Shown piece after piece: positions 31,961 to 40,357 of a stretch of 40,357 nt of DNA (positions are counted from its first letter, which is position 1; each line of letters begins with the position of its first letter). The notes under the pieces are model-generated. The model was not told the DNA's origin. It saw only the letters and a program-made list of their open reading frames with translations, and did not search any database. Source of the DNA: Epichloe hybrida (lineage: Eukaryota > Ascomycota > Sordariomycetes > Hypocreales > Clavicipitaceae); the NCBI GenBank assembly GCA_019022495.1, contig JAFEKR010000120.1:1-40357 (forward strand). Reading direction: 5' to 3'. The position numbers and the translations under genes are program-made.

Positions 31961-32486
31961 GACCAAGTTGGTCGTCAAGAGTCGGTTGTCGGTTTGAATG
32001 ACTCAAATGAAATCGAAAAGATGAAGCGCGCTGCTTTGCTCCGTGCTGGACTCGAGTTCGTGATTGACGAGTTTGAATACGGGCGATTTGCGAGATCGAG
32101 GTGCTCCGAATCCGGAGAAAGTAGACCGACGAGAGGAAATAATGTGCCTGTAACCTCATTCATAGGAGTAAGCTACCACCTACCTACCTTGGTGGGAATA
32201 TTGGCACATGTGCAGCCTTCATCTGCCATCTGTTGTCTGTTGCAACTATGAGCGGGACAGCTGGCATGGCAGACTTGGCTGCTGCACACGGACTTTCACC
32301 GTTTAGCTCATTAGAGATGGGCATGTTTCTTAAGAAAGCTCAGTTCTGTATGTCTACTTTACATTCCGTGGCACTTTCAGATTCGAGGTCCGTGAAGACC
32401 ATGCTCCATGCAAAACACCTGAGCCAGAGCTTTTCCTCAACCCTTTCAAAATAAAACCGTTTTCAGTTTCAACAAAATCTATGCAA
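31961..32486. other. Intergenic region upstream of the hypothetical gene
   Basis: Promoter of the 553-residue gene and 3' flank of KAR2. A 189-codon + strand frame (31682-32251) mostly overlaps the antisense of that gene and is not credited. Nothing else is visible. Confidence 0.6.
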
Positions 32487-34818
32487 TTACAGTTCGTCAT
32501 GGAAATCGCCCTCCTCTTTCTCAGCACCAGGGGCGCCACCGCCGTACATCTTGGAGGTGATGGGGTAGGCGACATTGGAAAGCTTCTCCTTCTGTTCCTC
32601 GAAGTCCTCCGGGGAAGCCTCAGCACCATTTTCGTCGAGCCACTCGGTGGCCTCCTTGACAGCTTCCAGAATCTGAGAGCACATTGTCAGTGAACTGTCG
32701 TCGCAAATCTGGGAAATCAAGAATTGGGATTGACTTACCGTCTCCTTCTCCTCATCGCTGATCTTGCCACCGAGACCCTCAGCGTCGTTAACCTGGTTCT
32801 TGAGGCTGAAAGCGTAGTTCTCGAGACCGTTACGGGCCTCAATACGCTCACGGGTAGCCTTGTCTTCCTCGGCATACTTCTCAGCCTCGGCAACCATGCG
32901 GTCGATTTCCTCCTGAGTCAGACGGCCCTTGTCGTTGGTGATGGTGATGGACTCTTGCTTGCCGGTGCCCTTATCGTGGGCAGAGACCTTGAGGATACCG
33001 TTGGCATCAAGCTCGAATGACACCTCAATCTGGGGAACGCCACGGGGAGCGGGAGGAATGCCAGTGAGCTCGAACTTTCCAAGGTTGTTGTTGTCCTTGG
33101 TCAAAGATCGCTCACCCTCATAGACCTGAATCAGGACCACGGGCTGGTTATCAGCGGCCGTGGAGAAAATCTGGCTCTTGCGAGTGGGAATAGGGGTGTT
33201 GCGAGGAATCAGCTTGGTCATGACTCCACCAGTGGTCTCAATACCAAGCGTGAGCGGGTTGACGTCCATGAGGACAATCTCCTCAGTACCCTCCTCGCCG
33301 GAAAGAACACCAGCCTGAACAGCGGCACCGAAAGCGACAGCCTCATCGGGGTTGATACCCTTGGAGGCCTTTTTGCCATTGAAGTATTCCTCAATGAGAG
33401 CCTGAACCTTGGGAATACGGGTTGAACCACCAACAAGGACAATGTCATCAATCTCGGTCTTCTTGACGTTGGCATCCTTCATAACCTGCTCAACAGGCTT
33501 GATGGTCTTCTTGAAGAGGTCAATGTTAAGCTCCTCGAACTTGGCGCGGGTCAGTGTTTCGGAGAAGTCCTTGCCCTCGAAGAAAGCCTCGATTTCAATG
33601 CGAGTGCTCATCTGCGAAGATAGAGTACGCTTGGCCTTCTCAGCCTCACGCTTGAGCTTGCCCATAGCCTTGAGATCCTTGGTGATGTCAACGTTGTTCT
33701 TCTTGTTGTAGGTCTTGGCGAAGTGGTTGATGACACGCTGGTCGAAATCTTCACCGCCAAGATGAGTGTCACCAGCAGTAGCCAGAACCTCGAAAACACC
33801 CTGGTCAATGGACAGAAGTGAGACATCTAAGGTACCACCACCAAGATCGTAGACAATGATTTGTCGCTCGCCCTCAGTCTTGTCTAGACCGTAAGCGATA
33901 GCGGCGGCAGTAGGTTCGTTGACAATTCGGAGGACGTTGAGACCGGCAATAACACCGGCATCCTTGGTAGCTTGGCGCTGGTTGTCCTGTATAATGGGTC
34001 AGTAAATGAGGAGATACATGATGCAGATCGAAAATGGTACTCACATTGAAGTAAGCGGGAACAGTGACGACGGTGTGGGTAACCTTCTTGCCCAGGAAGG
34101 ACTCGGCGACCTCCTTCATCTTGCCCAAAACCATAGCGGAGATCTCCTCAGGAGTGAAGGTCTTCTCAGAGCCGCTCACTTCAACCTTGACCACGGGCTT
34201 GCCATCCTTGGAGACAACCTTGTAAGGAAAGTGCTTAATATCGTTCTGAACATCCTTCTCATTGAACTTGCGACCGATCAGACGCCTGGTGGAGGGTGTT
34301 AGAACTTATCGATCATCAAATGTTCTGATTTGCGGTCGTATTTTGTACGCATTTACTTACTTGATATCATAAATGGTTCGGGTAGGGTTGGCGGCGGCCT
34401 GGTTCTTGGCGGAGTCCCCAACCAGACGCTCTTCATCAGTGAAGGCGACGTAGGAAGGAGTAATTCGGTTTCCCTGATCGTTGACGATAATTTCAACCTT
34501 GCCTTTCTGCATCACACCGACACAGCTGTACGTGGTACCCAAATCCTATGAGCGCAAACACAAGCGACTGTCAGCAAAGAGAGCTCTCCCCGATGAAAGT
34601 GAACGCGTAGACTTCGCGAATGTGTGCCAAGTTACGAACGCACTCGGGCGTCACGGTTTCTGGGGGTTTTCTCAAGTACTCACAATGCCAATGACAGTGC
34701 CATAGTTGTCAGTTTCGTCAGCCTGAACGGACTTGACGAAAGCCAAAGGAGAAAACAGAAGGGTGATCCAACAAAGGAGCCCAAGGCCCAAGGCAAATGT
34801 GCTCCTTGACCGAGCCAT
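32487..34818 (-). CDS. KAR2: ER Hsp70 chaperone BiP/KAR2
   Basis: Exons are 34818-34684, 34545-34361, 34285-34045, 33986-32739 and 32672-32487, giving 664 residues. BiP is the ATP-dependent chaperone of the ER lumen; it drives translocation and folding and restrains unfolded-protein-response sensors. Seen: an N-terminal signal peptide (about 1-33, hydrophobic core '[19 protein letters not shown]'), [19 protein letters not shown] (Hsp70 signature 1), [15 protein letters not shown] (signature 2), [15 protein letters not shown] (signature 3), a substrate-binding domain ('[20 protein letters not shown]'), an acidic tail and terminal HDEL for ER retrieval. All introns have clean signals (GTGAGT or GTAAGT donors) and restore conserved sequence, for example [17 protein letters not shown]. 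The dense 5' introns and codon bias towards C-ending codons fit a highly expressed gene. Confidence 0.98.
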
Positions 34819-35160
34819 TGCGAATAGGCTGTGCGTGGTGAGTCTGCGGTGCCCCTAACGTAGCTCTCGCGAGTAAATGAGACTGATTGTGTGACAAGAG
34901 AAGAAAATGAAAGAGTTATCCACTCTACGCAGCGAGGTTCTTTTCGTCCTCAATCTAGCGTCTTCAACGAATGGGTCGAATGGGTATCAATAGAGGTTGG
35001 AGTGGGAAAAGAGAAAAAAAATCAGGGTCGAGAAAGTAGATGCGTGACGGCTTAAGAATAAGCGGTGCATTGAAAGAATGAATGTCGTGTCCAAAAGAGT
35101 GCACAAAAGGCCAGATTTCACGCAAGGTTTCTGGCGGGCCTCACAACTCAGAGCCAGCCC

Positions 35161-35166
35161 CACGTG
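35161..35166. promoter_or_regulatory. CACGTG palindrome upstream of KAR2
   Basis: The core CACGTG, within CCCCACGTGACA, lies 343 bases upstream of the KAR2 ATG. It is an E-box/G-box-type site for bHLH or bZIP factors and partly resembles fungal unfolded-protein-response sites (TGACGTG), but it is not an exact match. Function is inferred from location only. Confidence 0.3.
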
Positions 35167-36000
35167 ACAGGGGTCTGTGGACGGGGCCCCCGGTCCGGTC
35201 CAGGCCTCGCACTGTACATATATGTTCTCAAGCGGACAAAGGGGCGACGGCAAGGAGCTCAAAGCCGGGTTTCACGCTCATGTCTCTGCATAGCGTCTTT
35301 CGCCATCTTCTGCTCCCGACATACAGTGGGTTTCAGGTAATTCCGAGCAACTCGTAGCAAAATGAGCGTAGAACCCGCAGGGCGTTATGATGCTCGCTGC
35401 TCGGAATTACCTGGACCGACCTACTGTACAACACAAGCCTCTACGGTAGCTCTACCGGAGACAGTGCCAACACCGATGACCACACAGGGTCCGGCAAAAT
35501 TTAGCGTGCCATTGACGCCGCAGTTGCTTCGGGCAAGTCGCATCTCAAGCGTCACCAATCATGTTCGGACAAAGTTTCCTGCTCATTATTATTAACCCGT
35601 GCCAGGGAGTGCCACATACTGTGTCAACATGTATCTACATACGGAGTAGGGACGGAGACTACTTAAGCGAAGGCGGTCAACACATGGGAGTGCCAGAGTG
35701 CTCGTCGAAGACTACTTTCCAGCTGGAATGTCGCTTTGGCGTCCAAGTGCCTACATGTAGGCTCCGACATGTCTGGTTGAATCCACACGTCACAGTGACT
35801 CAAATTAGCCGCCACCGCACGCCTTCTTGATAGAAGGCTGTTAGTCCGCAAGAAAGCAACAGGACACCGTTGCACAAGCACATTTCCTTCTGACTGCCGT
35901 CCGTGTGTACATGTACTTCCATAACGTCGTAAATGATCCACTTGGAGACTTCGAGAATATTCCGACTGCGTGGAGTAATGATGAAACCCTCAATAATAGC

Positions 36001-36054
36001 GCCAGCAACTCAACACGCCAGCAACTCAACACGCCAGCAACTCAACACGCCAAA
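36001..36054. repeat. Three-copy 16-bp direct repeat
   Basis: The unit GCCAGCAACTCAACAC occurs three times in a row, followed by a partial copy, about 160-200 bp beyond the HBS1 stop codon. It lies in non-coding DNA. Confidence 0.9.
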
Positions 36055-36206
36055 TCTCTTTTTGTTCTCACATCTGGCTTCTGTTCCACATGACTCACAT
36101 GTTTCTATAGTCGCGTGATTACATGTATGAAATATGCCAACCCAGATCATTTTAACCTTATCAATGCAGAAATTCCATCTCAGCAACGAGTCTACGCAGA
36201 ATACGC

Positions 36207-38817
36207 TCATTCTAGTAGACCAGCGGCAATCGTTTCACCTCCGCTTCGAAGAACAATTCTCTGACCCTTTTCCAACGGAACTTTCGAAGCCAACTTAACC
36301 ATGACCCTGGCTACGCCGCCTGGTTGAACCACTTTGGGCTTCTTTTTGATAATTTCGCCAGTAGTTTTGTCAAGCGTAGCAGGTATGGATTGAATCTGCC
36401 CAGCAGCATGCAGCCGTCCTCGATGAAGGTCGACAGGCATGGGCATCAAGTGCTCAAACGCCATAGCTTTCATTGTAAATGTGTCGCCAACACTGATGGG
36501 ATCCACGGCACTGCACAAGATGTCGCCTACGCGAATATGAATGGGGTCCATGTCCGTCAAAGCAATGTTTACGCTCTGTCCTGCAACGGCCCATTCTTGA
36601 GAATCCGCATCAACGATGATTGATTTGATGTATGCCTGCTCTCCACTAGGTTGCACTACCATAGCATCACCGATCTGAACAGTTCCAGCATCGATTCGGC
36701 CGGCAAGAGTGGTAGTTCCTTGTTGCTGACTTCGAAACACTTCTGAAATTGACATTCGGAATGGCTTTGTAAGTGTTCGAGATGGTGATGGTTCAGAGTC
36801 TTCCAGAGTCTCCATCAAAGTTGGGCCAGTGTACCAAGTAGCAGTCTTGTCTTCAGTCTTGCTTGCGATGTTATCTCCGTTGAGACCTGAGATTGGAACG
36901 AAGCTGACGAGCTTGCTTTGAAAGCCCAGGCCGGTGAGGAAGCCCATAATCTGCTGAGAAATTTCGTCAAATCTGTCTTGAGACCACCCAACCATGTCAA
37001 GTTTGTTGACGGCCACGATCAAGCGTTGCACACCCAGACTTCGCAGTAACAATACATGCTCTCTTGTCTGACCTTTGAGGCCCTTCTCGTAGGCGCCAGT
37101 ATTCGCATCAATAACGAGAATAGCAAGATCCGCCTGGCTCGCACCAGCAATCATATTGGGCACGAAATCTCGATGACCTGGCGCGTCTAGAATCGTAAAT
37201 CTGGTGTTTGGCGTCTCGAAATGGTTCGTAGCAATGTCGATTGTGACACCGCGTTCTCTCTCCTCAGTTCTCTGGTCCATCACCCAAGCCAGAGCAAAAG
37301 ACTGTTTCCCAGACTTTTCAGCCTGTCTACGGTACTTGTCGACAGTTCGTTCTTGGACATATTTCAGCTCAAGTAAAAGCCGTCCCATAAGCGTGCTCTT
37401 CCCTGCGTCGACATGCCCTGCTGCTGGTCAGAGTGAAGTCTCGCGTTGAGTTACCACAGCTGCATTGACTTACCGACTACGACAAAGCTGATGCTCTTTT
37501 TGCTATTACTGCCCTCGTATTGTTTCACCACGTCCAAGCCTTTGCTCTTTGGGGGAGGAACATCGCTAACTTTGAGATTCGAGACACTATTTACCACATT
37601 GACATCCTTGAAAGTGGCTTCGCCTTTCGTGACCTTTTTGCTCGTTGAAGCTGCTGTTTTAGAAGCAGGTAAAGCCCTTTTCCCCGCTGAAAAATATCAT
37701 TAGAATTAGCTCATCATTTTGTCCTCGCAAAATTCGAACCTTTTGCCTGCGCTGCCAGGACAACATCATCCGGACTAGGTTCGGAAAATGCATTGGTGAA
37801 TAATGAAGATGAGGCGTATGGCATTGCATAAAAATCAGGCCTGTTTGCTTGACGATTATCCGGAGCAGAACCAAATAGAGCCTTGGCGAATGAAGATGGT
37901 GTGCAATTGGGAACCAGTGGTGCATCGAATTCCTCCACTCCATCATCGGCTGGGATAGGTGATGATCTTGCAGATATATCTTTCTGAGTTACACGAATTT
38001 CATTGTCATTTTCGTCGGATTGCAGACCGTGATAGCTTTTTTGTGGTGCCAAATCGTTGAGAGTCGAACGAGCTGGTGTAGACTCTTCAATGCCGCGAAG
38101 CTTCTTCGACGGGTGTGGAGATGCTTTGGTGTTTTCCTTCTGACTGCCATCCGTGATAGACAATCGTTTAAGTCCATTTTCGGCTTGTGACGTCTTTGTT
38201 TGCTCCTTCTTTTCGTCATTCTTCTTTTTCCTGGCTATAGCCAAGGCTTGAAGCTTTGACAATTTAGGTGTCCCTTCTGCCCCGCCGAGGAGACCACCCC
38301 GAGGACGATTCGGCGAGATGAATCTGGCCTGGCGATTTGGGGGTATTCCCAACCATGGCATATCGCTAAAATCAGGCTTAAATGGAGTTGAGCTCTGACT
38401 GAGACCGAACGCTTGTTCGAGTGGTGGTGGCAGGGTTTCAAGTTGCTGAGAGCCCATCGATGGCATTCCAGTATCCGCTCCGGTCGATCTCACAAACAGG
38501 CCGAGCGGGGACGAAAAAGAGAATCCGTTCAACTTACCCTCGGGGACCTTTTTGGGTGTAGCTTTGGGCGGTGGTGTAATAAATGTCTTGCTCAAATAAG
38601 CCACTGATTTTTCCACATCGTAAAAATAGTGCCAAAGTGCTTCTTGGATCTGTTTGACAGTAACTTTGCCTGCATTCGGGCCGAGCGACTTCTTGACATC
38701 TGCAGTGCCTTTCTCCATGATGGCCTGATCCTCCGCGCTCAATTCCTCTTCCGCCCCCTCTTCGTAGTCGTCCCCGTCATATAAGTCATCTTCATCATAA
38801 AGATCGGCCGGTGCCAT
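36207..38817 (-). CDS. HBS1: HBS1-type translational GTPase
   Basis: Exons are 38817-37740, 37686-37474 and 37417-36207, giving 833 residues. HBS1 with DOM34 rescues stalled ribosomes in no-go and non-stop mRNA decay. Seen: an acidic start (MAPADLYDEDDLYDGDDYEE), an HBS1_N domain ('IQEALWHYFYDVEKSVAYL'), a long disordered linker with 'GGLLGGAEGTPKLSKLQALA', then an EF-Tu-like GTPase beginning 'KSISFVVVGHVDAGKSTLMG' (G1 from about 431). Further motifs are DAPGH (G3), NKLDMVGW (G4), and two beta-barrel domains ending 'IVLRSGGETIAAGLLE'. The N-terminal domain distinguishes it from eRF3 and EF-1alpha. Introns of 53 and 56 nt restore the frame; the first uses a GTTCGA donor, the second GTAAGT. Retention of intron 1 would stop translation after about 367 residues. 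It is divergent from CCT5, 694 bases away. Confidence 0.94.
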
Positions 38818-39511
38818 TGCTGAATATTGTAGAAGAGGATGAGACTGGCTTGAAAGGATTGTCGAGGTCTTCTCGACCCGTTACACCGTGAGCACTAAAG
38901 TCCTTTGGTCTATGAGTGTGACTTCAGAGGTCAGCAGGATGTCGACTTTTAATGTTTAAGACCAAATGAATATGAAGACAATTAAAAAAGAATGGGATGG
39001 TGAATGGTTAGAAGCGACTGTACCCTACACTGCTAGAGAACACTGGTAAAGAAAAACATAAAATAAAGCAACAGTCGTGGGGACGAGAATGCTCTTTATT
39101 TTTAAAGCGCAGATGGATGAATGATGACGCGGGGCAAAATTAGCCTCCGTCGTCGTGGAGGGGCAAAACCTTGAGCTTGGGCTCGCTCGCAATGCCCCGC
39201 TACCTTGTCTACGGAGTATGTAGAGCTCCAATTAGGTAGGTGTCTGCGTGACCGCCACAGAAGCCTGCAGAAGCCCAACGCCCACCAGACCACAGAACAA
39301 AACGCCAACGCGCGGCGGGGATTTCTTTTTCCCGTGTCCCGCACCGCGACGGTTCAAGGCAGCACCAATATTCAAAAAAATTCGGCCACGACGACAAGCT
39401 CCGAGCTACAGCCCATAATCAAGCTTCGGGGTCTCTCAGTTCCGCTGGCAAGCTTTCAAACTATACCTCAAAGGGCGATCACGCTTAAGCCTCTGGGCAA
39501 GTGCCGCTAAG
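38818..39511. promoter_or_regulatory. Divergent promoter of HBS1 and CCT5
   Basis: 694 bases lie between the two start codons. A TACGGAGTA motif is at 39210-39218 and an A/T-rich patch with 'ctttatttttaaag' near 39091-39105. An open + strand frame at 39205-39510 has no domain and is not credited. No clear TATA element can be assigned to either gene. Confidence 0.6.
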
Positions 39512-40357
39512 ATGTCACTGAGTAAGTGCAGTTGAATTTCCCGAGTTCACGGTTGGGGGGGGGGGAACTGGTCGATATCGGCAAGCTGACAACTAGCGCG
39601 CAGATTTGGACGTTTCCAATGGTAAACACGATATCTCAAGAAACCCGAAAATGCGACCTGACAACTAACTTGTTATTCTGTTTCAACAGCGGCGGTTATG
39701 AAGGATGAGCAAGGTCGACCCTTCATCATCGTCAGGGAGTAAGCCGCACCCAGTTTAAAATCTAAACATGCTGGTCCGCACGGAAGAGTTGCTAATAAAT
39801 ACATAGTCAAGGCAAAAAGAAACGTCAATTCGGAAATGAAGCCGTCAAGTCCCACATCCTCGCGGCGAGAACCGTTGCCAACATTGTCAAATCCTCTCTC
39901 GGTCCCCGCGGCCTCGATAAGATCCTAATCTCTCCTGATGGAGACATTACCGTCACCAATGACGGCGCCACCATTCTGCAGCAAATGGAAGTTAGCAGCC
40001 ACATCGCCAAGCTTTTGGTTGAACTTTCAAAGTCCCAAGATGACGAGATTGGCGATGGTACCACCGGCGTCGTCGTCCTGGCTGGTGCTTTACTGGAGCA
40101 AGCGGCCGATCTTATCGACAAGGGCATCCATCCCATCCGAATTGCCGATGGCTACGATCAAGCTTGTGACATTGCCGTCGCCGAATTGGACGAAATCTCT
40201 GATACGATCGAATTCTCCAAAACAGAAACTGCCAACTTAGTGAAGGTTGCACGAACAAGCTTGGGGAGCAAAATTGTCTCTAAAGCTCACGATCAATTCG
40301 CCAACATTGCCGTCGATGCTGTTCTATCCGTTGCCGATCTGGAGCGAAAAGACGTTG
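39512..40357 (+). CDS. CCT5: Chaperonin CCT subunit epsilon (TCP-1), 5' part
   Basis: Exons are 39512-39521, 39690-39738 and 39807 to beyond the window edge. A 10-nt first exon (MSL plus one base) with a GTAAGT donor joins to '[18 protein letters not shown]', then '[19 protein letters not shown]'. The CCT complex folds actin, tubulin and other cytosolic proteins. Seen: [32 protein letters not shown], and the ATP-site motif '[19 protein letters not shown]' with GDGTT. '[14 protein letters not shown]' is typical of the epsilon subunit rather than the other seven. About 200 of roughly 550 residues are present, through 'VADLERKDV'; the gene is truncated by the window. Introns are 168 and 68 nt. 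Confidence 0.95.

Larger units (their letters stand above)
34819..36206. other. KAR2 promoter region and HBS1 3' flank
   Basis: No gene is supported. A palindromic CACGTG sits in a GC-rich patch (35161-35166), and a TACGGAGTA motif at 35640-35648. A 16-bp direct repeat lies at about 36001-36054. The stretch from 34860 to about 35300 should hold the KAR2 promoter; I cannot point to a full consensus unfolded-protein-response element. Frames of 60-92 codons are chance. Confidence 0.55.

Overview
The window is nuclear DNA of a filamentous ascomycete, most likely Pezizomycotina and probably Sordariomycetes/Hypocreales. The evidence is many short spliceosomal introns (about 50-110 nt, GTRNGT donors, CTNAC-like branch sites, YAG acceptors), long gene-poor promoters rich in microsatellites, and proteins whose closest remembered relatives are fungal. 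There are no operons, no tRNA or rRNA genes, no CRISPR and no intact transposon that I can support. Species cannot be named from the sequence alone.

Layout. 1-1951: long repeat-bearing upstream region. 1952-2926 (+): small dsRNA-binding-motif-like protein with a 591-nt intron. 4685-6447 (-): glycerol kinase. 7543-8423 (-): histidine-phosphatase/PGAM-like protein. 8847-11100 (-): VPS27 (ESCRT-0), with a shortened FYVE finger and a reading-frame break. 12047-15168 (+): DOA4/USP8-like deubiquitinase, divergent from VPS27. 16033-18340 (-): long-chain acyl-CoA synthetase. 19133-20284 (+): NMN adenylyltransferase. 20501-21006 (-): possible small lineage-specific gene. 21255-22713 (-): DUF2461 protein. 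23737-24731 (-): decayed aminoglycoside-phosphotransferase-fold gene. 27084-29368 (+): cytochrome-b5-fused sphingolipid Delta8-type desaturase. 30299-31960 (-): unrecognised 553-residue, probably nuclear protein. 32487-34818 (-): ER Hsp70 BiP/KAR2 ending in HDEL. 36207-38817 (-): HBS1 translational GTPase. 39512 to the right edge (+): CCT5 chaperonin subunit, cut by the window.

How the genes relate. Most are housekeeping genes. VPS27 and the DOA4-like enzyme share one 946-nt divergent promoter; the first recruits ubiquitinated cargo to endosomes and the second removes ubiquitin before sorting. HBS1/CCT5 and acyl-CoA synthetase/NMNAT are also head-to-head. Glycerol kinase, acyl-CoA synthetase and the desaturase all serve lipid metabolism, but they are dispersed and do not form a cluster. 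KAR2, CCT5 and HBS1 serve protein folding and translation quality control.

The points most worth following are: the VPS27 FYVE domain that has lost its last zinc-ligand segment plus a nearby frame break; the 14-bp tandem array carrying about 17 TGACGT cores in the acyl-CoA synthetase/NMNAT promoter; introns whose retention would give defined alternative proteins (HBS1/SKI7-like, and an 81-nt stop-free intron in the acyl-CoA synthetase); the phosphotransferase relic; and the small dsRBD-like gene. I found no clearly new multi-gene system. All exon boundaries were read by eye from splice signals and protein continuity.
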